This document shows, piece by piece, positions 43,612-53,881 of a stretch of 64,000 nucleotides of DNA. Where the stretch lies: the NCBI GenBank assembly GCA_947579605.1, contig OX388313.1:5022001-5086000 (forward strand), written 5' to 3'. A program made the position numbers and the translations under genes. The first letter of the stretch is position 1. Each line of letters begins with the position of its first letter. Source of the DNA: Athripsodes cinereus. Lineage: Eukaryota > Arthropoda > Insecta > Trichoptera > Leptoceridae. The notes under the pieces are model-generated. The model worked only from the letters and a program-made list of their open reading frames with translations. It was not told the origin of the DNA and did not search any database.

Positions 43612-43877
43612 CACACCATCATGGTATTTATTTTCCACCATTAGGATAACCAGTGAACAAACTGCATGTAATAAAACATGCAGAGTTTCTTTTCCGTGCC
43701 AACAAAAATATGACACTCAAGATGGGTGACATGTGGCATCGTTGAACTCTAGATGTCAATAGTCTAACACATGAGATACACGAACACGAGCAATAAACGG
43801 ACATCTGCCTTTTGCTGAACAAACAAAAACTTATAAAAAAGAATTAGAGACATTATTTACCGGGACTCCACGAAGTG
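43612..43877 (-). repeat. TAG-tailed SINE, full length but decayed, minus strand
   Basis: From ACACCATCATGG through ACTGCATGTAATAAAACATG, TTTTCCGTGCCAACAAAAAT, ACTCAAGATGGGTGAC, CATCTGCCTTTTGCTGAACA to TTTACCGGGACTCCACG, in the order of 60554-60803. A 64-codon frame here is incidental. Confidence 0.65.
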
Positions 43878-44534
43878 TTCCTTGTTACAAGTTGTATTTT
43901 GTTTATATTTTCCTCAATAAGGAACTGGTAGTAGGTATAATGTAAATATTATAGTAGGATAAATAAATAAGACTTTTGGTATCAAAATAGTATGCATAGT
44001 ATATTTTTATAAAAAAATCATTCAAAAGCAATCTTATCGAATATGCGATTTTTTCCCCACAATCAGGACACAGTTGAAAATTTTAAGTAGGTACGCATAT
44101 CTAAAATCGTCATTCTGGTTTATGGGCCCTTATTATAACTACAGCTTGGAAATTATACAAGTAATATGAATAAGGTACTCTTTAGTTTAGATTTCAAAGA
44201 CTTTATAAATAGTTGCCGATAATTAATTTGTTTTCATAGAGTAAACTAATTTCATACTAAGTCTATTTTAATCCCAAGTAAAATTAATTTGAGAGTTGGC
44301 ACCCACTTGTTTGTGGAAGTTTTTGAATAAATAAATAAATAAATTAGAAGGTAATTTTAAAACATAGTGTATAAAAAAAAAGTTTATGCTTTCATTTCCT
44401 TGATAAGATAAGTTATATTTATTTCCTAACACGATTGTCATTTTATTTCACATAACGAGGATGACATTTTATTTTTGACACACATACTAATTGATAGTAG
44501 GTAAAGTCCGAATATATAACTTGTGTTAGACCAA
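43878..44534. other. AT-rich unassigned stretch
   Basis: An AATAAATAAATAAATAAAT run at 44324-44342 after GTTGGCACCCACTTG may be a LINE/SINE tail. Nothing else. Confidence 0.3.
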
Positions 44535-44915
44535 TAATGACATAATATGGTGTCAAAACAACAGCAGATACGGTGCAAATTAAAAACGCACTTAGAACAT
44601 CACAGATAAAAACATTACGTGCTATTGCGGGTAAAACTCTTAGAGACAGAATAAGAAATACTGAGATTAGGAACATATATGCAACATGGAGAACATCGTA
44701 AGATGAAGAAGGAAAATGAGGCAATTCTGGAGAGACCATGTGGATCTGATGGCTGAAAACAGAATCGTACATATAGCTGCTAAGAAAACACCAGTCGATT
44801 CACGGCCCCGAGAAGACCACTAAAAAAGATGGAAAGACAGCTGGTCTTCAGCATCACAAGAGGCATCAACTTCCGATCCAACAGATCGATGATCTACAAC
44901 ACGAAGAAGAAGAAG
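44535..44915 (+). pseudogene. LINE ORF2 C-terminal fragment with (GAA)n tail (second GAA-tailed family)
   Basis: Plus-strand frames give LRTSQIKTLRAIAGKTLRDR, IRNTEIRN; after a frameshift RQFWRDHVDLMAENRIVHIA, KKTPVDSRPRR, then KRWKDSWSSASQEASTSD. The tail is ACGAAGAAGAAGAAG. The RPxKRWxDSW block is a known LINE ending different from the RNIREWTG family. At least two frame breaks and stops. Confidence 0.65.
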
Positions 44916-44939
44916 ACATTTTTTTTATTACATTCAATT

Positions 44940-44985
44940 AGATTAAAAACTTCGCACTTATGGGAGATGTCTTGATGGTATAGAT
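44940..44985 (+). repeat. TAG-tailed SINE 3' end, vestigial
   Basis: CGCACTTATGGGAGATGTCTTGATGGTATAG matches the last 30 bases of the family with a few changes. Short, hence uncertain. Confidence 0.4.
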
Positions 44986-45369
44986 AGAAGGAGAGTTGGA
45001 AACACATGCGCCAATATCTATCAAAACATAATATCTTTTCGTCGAATCCAAACTTATATCCTAGCGACGCAAAGGATCGACTTCGTTCCGTGTGCAAAGG
45101 TATGAGCTGGGTCTCAAAATGACATGGAGTAAAACATTAATATTTTCAGATAGAGATACCTAAATATTCAGTTCTGAAATGGTCGGTAGCATGTTAGTAC
45201 TCTTAAAATCAATACTGAGGTTTGCACACCTGCATCACCAATGGCTTAGTGTGGGAGTGAATCTAATTCTTCATGAACACATCATCATTACAAATAATTA
45301 CTATAAATAAAACAAATATACTTATACACACAAACATTCAAACGGGTTCGCACTAAAACGTTAATGAAA
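44986..45369. other. AT-rich unassigned stretch
   Basis: Nothing recognised. Confidence 0.3.
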
Positions 45370-45473
45370 TAACTTAGAATATATCGACTGTCCAGTTCCA
45401 TAACACATTAACTAGATTTTTTGATACTCCAGAAATCGCCATTTTCGTAATTTTGGTATATTAAATTATATTA

Positions 45474-45958
45474 GTGCCAACACTTATGTATGCAAGTGAG
45501 ACGTGGACATGGTTAAAGAAGGATGAAAGTGGCATAAATGCAGTGGAAATGAGATCGTTGAGAAGGATGTGTGGTAAAAGTCTGAGAGATCGTGTGCGTA
45601 ACAGTGATATACGAAAGGAATGTGGAATGAAAGTTGGTGTAATAACAAAGGATGAATGTAAATAAGTTAAGATGGTTTGGGCACGTGGAAAGAATGAATG
45701 AGGTCAGAATGACTAAGAAGATATATTTGGCTGAGAGGAATGGTGCTCGGAGACGTGGACGTCCAAGGATTAAATGGCAAGATCATTTAAATCAAATCCT
45801 ACGTGTTGAGCACGTTGAACAGGAGAGCATGCATGAGGAATTGTGTGACAGTGACGGAAGCGAAAGATGTATGCAAGGATAGAAGGAAGTGGCGCTCGAT
45901 CCTTTCTGCCTACCCCGCGAGGGAAGCGGCGTGATGGTATGTATGTATGTATGTATGT
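45474..45958 (+). pseudogene. RTE-like LINE ORF2 C-terminus with (TATG)n tail and TSD
   Basis: Flanked by AAATTATATTA (45463-45473 and 45959-45969). Frame 1 reads VPTLMYASETWTWLKKDESG, INAVEMRSLRRMCGKSLRDR, NSDIRKECGMK, to a stop at 45665. Frame 2 from 45652 continues NKLRWFGHVERMNEVRMTKK, IYLAERNGARRRGRPRIKWQ, DHLNQILRVEHVEQESMHEE to 45882. The last segment in another frame gives CKDRRKWRSILSAYPARE. It is one ORF broken by two frameshifts, 5' truncated downstream of the RT domain. The 3' end is GGCGTGATGGTATGTATGTATG. Confidence 0.85.
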
Positions 45959-46195
45959 AAATTATATTATGCTTCAAAAACACAACAGAAAGTGAATATA
46001 TACAATATAATAAACGCACTGTTAAAGACATGCGTTGTCTTTATTTCGTTCAATAGTTAAACAATTCGAAATATTTAGTTGTGGAATTGAAAATAGGTAA
46101 ATTTTTTATTTATATATTTATTTTTTATTTTACAAAATAAACGGCTATAAGCCTTTAACAAAAAATTATATAATTTACATATAAATTCGAAAAAA

Positions 46196-46372
46196 TTAAG
46201 ACATTTTACATCTTAAATTCAGCGATGAGGTTAGCCACCCATCCTGAATGTCTTGATTTTATATTGGCACGAAGAGAAAACGAAATATTGCATGTTTCTT
46301 ACATGCAGCTGATCTGCTGGCTACCTCACTTGTGGGATATGCCGTGATGGTATAGTAGTAGTAGTAGTAGTA
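46196..46372 (+). repeat. TAG-tailed SINE, core and tail, well preserved
   Basis: AAGACATTTTACATCTTAAA, TTCAGCGATGAGG, GCCACCCATCCTGAATGTCT, CTGATCTGCTGGCTACCTCA, GGATATGCCGTGATGGTATA, then five or six TAG units. No head module. An ACTATAA-rich low-complexity region (46376-46500) follows. Confidence 0.8.
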
Positions 46373-46677
46373 AATAGAAAAACATAAAAACTATAAATAT
46401 AACATAAAATATAAAGTATAACTTTAAAACTATAACTATAAAAATATAAATATAAAATATAACTATAAAACTATAACTATTTCCATAACTATACATATAG
46501 TGAGCTACAATCCATCGGATTGGTCTGCAACGAGTTTGAATTTTCTTCTCCGTTTCTTCCCATTTCAACTAGTTCTCTTTAATTCTACGTATGTGCCACA
46601 GTTCATTTCCTTCTTCAGTTGGTCTAATAACTAAATATTTAATTTATAAACGGAATCATGTATATTTTAAAGTTATT

Positions 46678-46951
46678 TGCTTGTTGAATTCAAAGAGTCG
46701 CGTTGATTGTGTGTGTGTTACCAATCAAATCAATATTTGCTTGTTGAATTTATTTATTTATTTATTTATTTTATTTACAAAACAGTTTTTAAAAGATAAG
46801 TCACTAATGTCTACCTAACTGGGCATGAGCCCGTACCAAGGTATTCAAAGAGTCGCGTTGATTGTGTGTGTGTTACCAATCAAATCAATATTTGCTTGTT
46901 GAATTCAAAGAGTCGCGTTGATTGTGTGTGTGTTACCAATCAAATCAACAT
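46678..46951. repeat. 60-bp tandem repeat, three units, one interrupted
   Basis: GCTTGTTGAATT starts at 46678, 46738 and 46892. The unit (GAGTCGCGTTGATTGTGTGT, TACCAATCAAATCAATATTT) is 60 bp. The second unit is split by 46750-46842. The related locus near 52660 has a single unit, so expansion happened here. Confidence 0.8.
46750..46842 (-). repeat. Short LINE 3' end inserted in the tandem repeat
   Basis: A TTTATTTATTTATTTATTTA tract (tail in minus orientation) then CTAACTGGGCATGAGCCCGT, a small hairpin; about 93 bp. Confidence 0.6.
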
Positions 46952-46985
46952 TTGAAATTTTTTCGACTTGTTGAGCTATGGAGCA

Positions 46986-47166
46986 GTACAGTCGATGTAC
47001 GAAATGTGTACCGTAATAGTGTCATAATATTTGCATATATTGCCAATAATGATATTATACTCGTTACATGATATACTTAGTATTTATTGGATCGACAGAC
47101 AGTTTGCAAAATATTCGTATACGAGTTTTCGATTTAAATACATAGACACATTCACACATACACATT
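46986..47166. other. AT-rich spacer
   Basis: Nothing recognised. Confidence 0.3.
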
Positions 47167-47233
47167 CTTATGGATTGAGATAATTGAAAAAAAAACGCAA
47201 TATGTAGTTAACTTCCAAATGACTTTATTAACT

Positions 47234-47276
47234 TCGCGTACTAGTATTCGGAGACTCTCGTCTCCATCATCAGGCG
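47234..47276 (-). ncRNA. Hammerhead ribozyme core (family A, left arm)
   Basis: Minus-strand image of the right-arm core: GCGC before CTGATGA, perfect GGAGAC/GTCTCC stem II, GAA, TACTAGTA stem III, C, then GCG of stem I. Faces the right-arm core head to head. Confidence 0.6.
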
Positions 47277-47541
47277 CATTTGCATTGGCAGGTTTATTGC
47301 ACTTGGAGCGAACTTTTCGAGTAGTGGGAGTGGGAGTGGATATATTGTCTAATTTTTTGTTTTGTTTAGGAGATTTTTTATGAATTTTTAATTCAGTTCA
47401 CTTTCCAATAGTTTTTTATCACTTACTTACTTTACTGAATTATAATTACTTTCTTATCAACACGGGCTTCTCCCAACTTTCTTTTGTTCAAATCCTATAA
47501 ATACTGTTTGTCTCTGTATCTTATTTTACTTTTTTACTAAT

Positions 47542-47583
47542 CGCCTGATGATGGAGACGAGAGTCTCCGAATACTAGTACGCG
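47542..47583 (+). ncRNA. Hammerhead ribozyme core (family A, right arm)
   Basis: Stem I CGC (47542-47544) with GCG (47581-47583). CTGATGA 47545-47551, extra T, stem II GGAGAC/GTCTCC (47553-47558 with 47563-47568, loop GAGA). GAA 47569-47571; T72-A79 replaces the usual A15.1-U16.1 pair; ACTAGT palindrome as stem III; C80 as cleavage base. The changed 15.1-16.1 pair makes activity uncertain. Confidence 0.6.
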
Positions 47584-47696
47584 AAGTTAATAAAGTCATT
47601 TGGAAGTTAACTACATATTGTGTTTTTTTTTCAATTATCTTGAAATGGACTTCCAACAAGTACCTTCGGTCGACAACATTAATGCTTATGGATTGA

Positions 47697-47974
47697 TAAT
47701 ATTATTATGCTGCATTGGTTATAGTATAGACGATCCGTGTGACTTCACTGTACCTTCATGTATAATATAGGCATTAATTATAATATAAGCTATATCTTTC
47801 ATATAACTAGGTAAGTATGATATTCATTATGCATTTATCCGTTATTTTTATACAAAGCTTGTCAACATTTCACCAAACAAATGTTTATATATTATGTTAT
47901 TATCGCACGAATTCCACAGCTTTCAAAAGTTTAATAAGTTTAATATAGTATTATATATACCTAATACTTATTTA
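47697..47974. other. AT-rich spacer
   Basis: Nothing recognised. Confidence 0.3.
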
Positions 47975-48085
47975 TTCTATTCTTCACTGTACGTTGTTTA
48001 CAAAAATACAAATTAAAACAGTATTGAAGAAAATATCAGTTATACAATTCAATGTACAGAAGGCGAGTTTATCAACTAACCCTTA
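47975..48085 (-). repeat. CR1/Jockey-type LINE 3' end, minus strand
   Basis: TTATTCTATTCTTCACTGTA then, after a diverged middle, AGGCGAGTTTATCAACTAACCC: the reverse of TTGGAAG-hairpin copies but with the hairpin mostly deleted. Confidence 0.5.
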
Positions 48086-48224
48086 TTGTGATTTTTTTTC
48101 ATAATTTTAAAACTTCGTCGATGTTATCTTTACAAAACAACATTGTGTGAGGTTGTATATTATACAATTTAACATACAAAACTACCATATAAGGCTTATC
48201 TACCATAAAAGACAACGTCACCTT

Positions 48225-48320
48225 ATTTGACAGTACTTCGGACGGGACTTGAACCCACAATCCATCCTTTTCACGAGGTGTGCTTTGTCTAATTAAGCTG
48301 CCGGATGACATGCTGAAGGC
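48225..48320 (-). repeat. tRNA-derived SINE head, minus strand
   Basis: Minus strand CCGGCAGCTTAATTAGACAA then GTGGGTTCAAGTCCCG. The A-box-like and B-box-like (GGTTCAAGTCCC) motifs are correctly spaced, and a T-arm GTGGG/CCCGT pairs with two wobbles. The anticodon and acceptor arms do not close, so this is not a tRNA gene. Confidence 0.55.
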
Positions 48321-49009
48321 TCCGAAATTCTTCCTTATTAACTCATGTGACAGTTTCTGAGGCAGAAAGTGTCATTCGGATTTATAAGCCTTGTCTGAAG
48401 TGGCAAGTATTGGCGAATTGAAAGTAAAAAATTATTTCATGGTAATAAGATCACAAGATATCATTAATCATTAACAATATCAGCATGAAAAAAAAAAAAA
48501 AATTGCAATTGCTGTTATTGACAATGCCTGTCTCTTTAATGATACATAATATGTAGAATCAATTGAACACAGTTCAAGTATAAGACATGTGCACTTTGTT
48601 ATTATTGATTGCTATGTTAAGATGTCTATTATTGCCTGCAAATTCAAGGCAAAAGTTCACGGTTTTATTTCTTTTACTCAAAGCAAGTGTACAAGTACAA
48701 TAGTTGAACTTTCAAAAAGTTTTTGTTGCTATTTTTAGATTGGCTGACGAATTGTTTTGCTTTTCTGTCTACATAATATTCCAAAGTCTTATCTCTCGTA
48801 TCCTTATGGGGTCTGAGCCCAATACTTCGAATCGAAAATTTTCTCAAAACACCCACGTTTGACATTGTTTATAGAACCTTTAGCAATTCCGAACGAAATA
48901 TTTGATAGCTTATAATATATTTCCAACAAAAATAACTGATATCACAGGTCTCAAATGAAAATGGGCGGTTTACGGGGTCAGATGCTTAGATAACAAATTG
49001 CCAAAGTTT
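48321..49009. other. AT-rich unassigned stretch
   Basis: An A16 run at 48487-48502; nothing else recognised. Confidence 0.35.
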
Positions 49010-49125
49010 CTTACACCTTGCGGACTATGAGCGACAGCCAGAAGCATAGGAAGACCACCAACATTGTGAAGAGATGGCATCACTTGACACGCTGGTGTCA
49101 ACTTAGAATGGGCTGAGAAGAAGAA
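49010..49125 (+). pseudogene. Possible LINE C-terminal fragment with short GAA tail
   Basis: RSIGRPPTL, a stop, then RDGIT and an end GCTGAGAAGAAGAACATT. GRPPTxxxD resembles the (V)GRPxTRWxDD block of LINE C-termini. Decayed and short. Confidence 0.35.
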
Positions 49126-49834
49126 CATTGCCAGCTTTTTCTGGATCTTCCCATAACTTGTTTACTTTAATACAGAGCTTTTAAAGATTGGATTTAAGAC
49201 TCCCAAATGCATCTAAATAATGTCAGCAGAAGATGGTATAATTTATTTTTCGTTGGCTGATAACTTAATTATTAAATTGAAATATATTGAATTTGAAATC
49301 CACAGTTTGAAGTCCTACTAATGCAACTTGTGCATTATTTAAGCGTACATTCCCCTCACATAATATGCGGAAATACATATCGTGCAAATACTCACTATAC
49401 ATATAATATATACTGCTAAATATTGCATTCGCTTACTTAGGGATTATAAATAACATATGTATTTTATTAATACTAATATTGATGCATACAAATAAAGCCG
49501 TTAATCATGCAAGAATTAAAAGTATACACTGCCGATTAAATTTTCTCGTAGAGTAGGTATTGAAAGATACCAGCTGTGCTTATTACGAAAATAGTTTACA
49601 TTTTCAACTCGCTCTTCTACACTTCTCTTGGAAACGTACAGTATGGAAACAAACCTTCATTATGTTGATCGATTTTGTGTCAATTACGATATCTCATACC
49701 GCAACATTTCTTACGCTCGAATGTCGTTTTTATAGCAGCAATGTATGTATGTGAAAAACGGCAGTAAAATTTTTCAATTGAAGTTTTTAGGTTACATAGT
49801 TGCAAATGTAAATGTATTTTTATTTTTGTGGGGG
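49126..49834. other. AT-rich unassigned stretch
   Basis: A 64-codon frame (49560-49754) has no recognisable domain. Nothing else. Confidence 0.35.
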
Positions 49835-50070
49835 GGAAATCATAGACACCCAGCCTTTCAGACCAGGTAGTGCCGGACTTGAACCGGCTAAACCCCCCCC
49901 CCTTTCTTTGCGACCCTGTTCCTACAATGGAATCTTCCCGGGGTCACAAAAGGGTCATTTTAATCGTCCCTGTTTTATCAGTCGCTCATCCTTCTCCTTT
50001 TGCAACATTATGTCCTCCATGTAGCATGCCACCTTAGTCCACGTCTCCTGAGAATGTAACATGGACTCGA
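49835..50070 (-). repeat. Unclassified repeat with EDxMxQKExDE-like block, copy 1
   Basis: The minus strand near 50005-50020 reads MEDIMLQKEKDERL, and a GGATTCTC/GGGGTCACAAAAGGGTCAT region lies nearby. A second locus, 59935-60180, reads EDTMTQKERDEV on the minus strand and opens with a similar ACCCAGCCTTTCAGACCAGG / ACCAGTCTTCAGACTGGG block. The two are probably fragments of the same retroelement ORF. Family unknown. Confidence 0.4.
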
Positions 50071-51289
50071 CCATGGAATGGGTTTCTGATGCTACCAAAT
50101 ATCAGTAACATAATCACACAATGTAATCATTGCTTGTGTCATCAAAGAAAAGTAAATTTGAAGTCAATAGATTCCAAGATAATTTACGAGCCTTAATTTA
50201 CATACCTAGTTCATAATACATTCTATAACATCCCTCGACCGCTTTTTACTCCTGTTCTTGCGAATGATTTTTGCTTCCATCACATCCTCGCAGTTCCTCG
50301 TGCATGATCTTTTGTTCATTGTACTCCTTTAAGGTCTGATTTACATTTTTTACATATTAGTATTTCTTATACTATCTTTTAAATTATCTTACTTGTTTTG
50401 CTTGTTTTATTAGTTATTTATAAATCTTATAGCGAATTTTGAATTTTTACATGTTCATATTATTTTTTGATTTTATTCTTCGTATTTAATCTCATACTTA
50501 CTTACATAAGTTTGTTTGAATTCACATGCCTGGCATTGTTGTTGCATTCATTACTTTATATTACATATTTGTAATGATAGGGGACTTTACTGGTCCACTT
50601 ATGTTGTTATACAATTCTGTTAGTATTACCTGTATATGACTGTTTGTATCCCTGTAAAAATGTAATAAATGAATAGACAAATCGTTTAATTCTTGGACGA
50701 CATGTCTCTGAGCACCCTTCATAAAATATGAATAAAAATATTCATATGATATTATCAAATACGCATTCTCCGCTATTTTCTGTTTGTTGCGGTACTTTAA
50801 AATATCCGCATTATTCAATTGTTTTCATAATTTATACGAATACATTTCATAATAATAATGTATTCTACACAATGTATTGCAGATATTGTTATTATTAATC
50901 TGCTCTATCGTTGTATGAAATATGGATGAATAACATACTGCAATAGATAGATTGATAGATAGAATAATGCTGATTTAATGTACAGATTGTTAATTCAATA
51001 CAAAATATGTAATATGTATTATGTAAATCATAACCAGCCATCCATCACGTATGGAATTATGGACGAGATGATAAGATAATAATTATAATATATTCTACTT
51101 GTATCCGGTGACTTGTGGTCTAGTAGAATTTCTTTCTACTAGTTAAGAGCATTTTAACTTTGTTAATATAAAAAGGTCTAAATAGAGAAATAAAGATTCT
51201 TTAGTTTTGTTTGGAATTTCGGAGCTTAATTTTAAGTTTATAATTTTACTGGTGGCATGCTATCTAGATTTTATTTTGCCTTTTATCAT
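50071..51289. other. AT-rich unassigned stretch
   Basis: About 1.2 kb with no recognised gene or repeat. An 85-codon minus-strand frame (50561-50818) shows no known domain. Confidence 0.35.
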
Positions 51290-51524
51290 ATAGTGTCTGG
51301 GGGACCTCCCGGCGGAGCTCTCAGGTTCTAGAGGTTCATTGGATGCTTCGGGGTGCTAGGGTGGGCGTGGACTGGAGGGTGAGTGGTCCAAATAATACTA
51401 CATGTATGCCTGTAAGAGGACACATCATTAAGCATTTTTTTTTCTTTTCACTGTTTCTGTTTTGACCTGTATATTGGGCCTGTTGGTGTATGATTGTGAA
51501 TAAATAAATAAATAAATAAATAAA
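51290..51524 (+). repeat. LINE 3' UTR end with (AATA)n tail
   Basis: A GC-richer block (GGGGGACCTCCCGGCGGAGC) followed by TTGGGCCTGTTGGTGTATGA and AATAAATAAATAAATAAA. The contrast in base composition and the tail are typical of LINE 3' ends. ORF2 is absent. Confidence 0.5.
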
Positions 51525-51687
51525 ACATTCATTTCGAGAAGAAAGAGAAAAACCAGACTATCCATTTAGAGATGTGATGCAAATTGTATAACCTTATTCC
51601 ATCACCTTCCGCGATGTATTGCGAAAAATAAAAACATGCGAAACATTATGAAATCTTGTATTAAAATTGTGGCTTATTAACCATAAG

Positions 51688-51960
51688 GCGGCTGGTGTGG
51701 CACGGAGGTAACGCTCTTGCCTTTGAGTCACGAGGTCTTGGGTTCAATTCCCTACCAGGACAAAATGAAGAATGACCTTTTTCAATGTGTCCTGAATCTA
51801 GGTGTTACACATATATTATGTTTTGGTGTATTCTATAATGTGTATCGTCGCGTTAGTATCCATTATACAAAATTCAAATCTTAGGTTGGGACTAGCTCGA
51901 TCTGTGTGAATTGTCTACACATATTATGTTTTATGTATAATTGTATATTATTCTTATTAA
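51688..51960 (+). repeat. tRNA-derived SINE
   Basis: Head GGCTGGTGTGGCACGGAGGT (A-box region), CTCTTGCCTTTGAGTCACGA (anticodon arm-like), GGTTCAATTCC (B-box, 51741-51751), CCTACCAGG. A body of about 200 bp ends AT-rich. A reverse-oriented copy is at 55685-55845. Likely transcribed by Pol III when intact; the non-tRNA body presumably mimics its partner LINE. Confidence 0.7.
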
Positions 51961-52369
51961 ATGAGCATTTTTCGTCTATGTAGGAATATTTTGAACGAAA
52001 AATAGTTTTAGATTCATGTTATCGCGATGATATTATCTCGCCTTATGTACCGTAATCTATTATTTTACTTAAATATTAATTAGATTAACTTTGTACCAAA
52101 CAAGAAATAAATTAAAATAATTAATCACTTGTTTATATGAAATAATTTATTTTATGAGTAAGATACTAATTAAATTAAGATATTCCAACGGCTGATAAAA
52201 GCTAGTATAATTCTTTTGTTTAAACAAATGCTTTCTCATTATCGTGAATTATAATTCATTTTATGAAGTCAAGGTAATTATGTATCAGTGGCGTGCCTTT
52301 CATAGATGCAAAAAAAAATACCGCATACTTTTACAATTGTACGCATGACTACAAAATTTCTTTGACAAA
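51961..52369. other. AT-rich unassigned stretch
   Basis: CAGTGGCGTGCC at about 52288 resembles a hAT-type end, but no partner end was found. Confidence 0.3.
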
Positions 52370-52740
52370 TCTACTGTTCCGTAACTCAATAAGTAGAAAT
52401 GTCTCTTATTCGAGAAATCGGCATTTTATAATTTTGCTTTATTTATACCTATTATGCTTTAAAAATACAATAGAAAGTGAAATATACTATAATATAACAA
52501 TCTCACTGTTTAAGACATACGTAGTCTTTATTCCATTCAATAGTTGAACAATTGTTAATTTTATTTATTTGTGGAATTGAACAAAGTTACATTATTTTTT
52601 TTCCATAACTAAATATTTGATATTTAAAAGGAATCGTGTATTTTTTATAGTTATTTGTTGGTGGAATTTAAAGAGTGTCGTTGGTTGTATGTATTACCAA
52701 TTGAATAAAAAAATTCGACTTGCCTAATTATTATGTAACT
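52370..52740 (+). repeat. Old dispersed repeat, copy 2 (uninterrupted)
   Basis: Matches the three outer segments at 45370-46985 in order and so gives the state before the LINE, SINE and tail insertions there. A single copy of the 60-bp unit is present near 52655-52715. Confidence 0.65.
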
Positions 52741-53881
52741 GGACACTTCAATATTTTTACTCAAAAACTATGAGATAATAAAATCTATTAAATAATAAAA
52801 TACCAAAATAATATTACCAAATATTTGGTAATACCAAATTGAAAATCCAGTGACGAGGGTAAAGAAATTAAAAAAACGGTTATTATCTTAAATTTATATC
52901 TTATAAAGTTGATATAATAAGATTATTCGTCATAGAAGCATGGCCAATATAAAAGGTCCAGTTCCGCCATTGGTATGTATATAGGTATACACATAATGTA
53001 CGAGAATTGTATAGTAGTATAATTTTAGTCGACTGAGAGTATCTCTGCATTGTCGGGCGGAAACGTCAGTGTTAAATACATGTGTTTTGTCATAGGAAAA
53101 AGCTGTCACAATCTGAAAACATTTTTATAGAATACGTATAGGTAAGAAGGTACCTAATACCGTTGAACCTGAAGATGTGTTTTATTGTGACAGAAACTCA
53201 ATTCTTTTTACATAATATACCGTCAAAAAAGACAATCTTGGTAATACAATGTGGACTGAAATTAGTGCTTTAATTTTTACATATCGCACACTTTTTATAT
53301 TTCTCATCGTGTATCGCATACGATGAGACATTAGTAATTAAAAAAATCAAAAATTAGCATGCTTCTTCAAGTCGGTACTTAAGTTAAGTTGATCTATGAA
53401 ATAAAAATACTCCCTGTCTAAAAATGAATCTCTTAAACCTGTCGCTGGGTTAAGTGTAAACGAGTACATTTTAACTTATTTTTTTTTTTCTTGTATTACA
53501 TATTTCGTCAAAAAAAAATATCTCCAAAAATATTTTTCCCCAATATTGTTAAGAAATTAACGTGAAATAAATCACATATTAATATTATAATAATTTCTTT
53601 CAATATATATATTAGAATGATAGTTGTTAATTTAAAAAATAAACATGCAAAGTATTTTTTTTTATCCGGTTAGGTACGTAATTTATTAACAAAGTAATTT
53701 TTAAACGGTTTAATTACTTAAAAAGGTGTTTCAACCGCGGCCAGGAAACGTGAATGCTTACTAATTAGATACGGAGTACAAAGTATGTTATTTAAAAAAA
53801 TGTTAAGTCATTGTTCACCTGTCGTGTTATGTAACATCAACTGTCCACCATTTTAGAGAAAAAAGTCCATCGTTTTCTATA
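52741..53881. other. AT-rich unassigned stretch
   Basis: CCTGAAGATGTGTTTTATTG followed by GACAGAAAC (about 53169-53200) is a weak hammerhead-like string. Nothing else recognised. Confidence 0.3.

Larger units (their letters stand above)
45370..46985 (+). repeat. Old dispersed repeat, copy 1, with three younger insertions
   Basis: Segments 45390-45473, 45959-46110 and 46620-46985 match 52370-52740 in order (for example ACACAACAGAAAGTGAATAT with ATACAATAGAAAGTGAAATA; GTCTTTATTTCGTTCAATAG with GTCTTTATTCCATTCAATAG). The matching parts are separated by a LINE (45474-45958), a SINE (46196-46372) and a short LINE tail (46750-46842). Nature of the host repeat unknown. Confidence 0.65.
47167..47696. 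mobile_element. Palindromic PLE-like insertion, family A, complete with 12-bp TSD
   Basis: Direct repeat CTTATGGATTGA at 47167-47178 and 47685-47696 brackets a 506-bp insertion. Arms of about 95 bp (47184-47281 and 47541-47638) are almost perfect inverted repeats (CCAAATGACTTTATTAACTT, TACTAGTATTCGGAGACTC). The 260-bp centre has no open frame. After the right arm comes a 3' tail, GAAATGGACTTCCAACAAGT and CCTTCGGTCGACAAC, also found in family B. I read it as a complete non-autonomous PLE derivative. Confidence 0.75.

Noticed and set aside
46678..46951. CRISPR-like direct repeats
   Set aside because: Units are contiguous 60-bp tandem repeats with no variable spacers, in an insect genome.
48225..48320. 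tRNA gene
   Set aside because: B-box and A-box are present but acceptor and anticodon arms do not pair; typical SINE head.
51688..51765. tRNA gene
   Set aside because: tRNA-like head continues into a repeated body that recurs at 55685-55845, so a SINE.
52280..52310. CAGTGGCGTGCC as a hAT end
   Set aside because: No matching inverted end or 8-bp duplication found.
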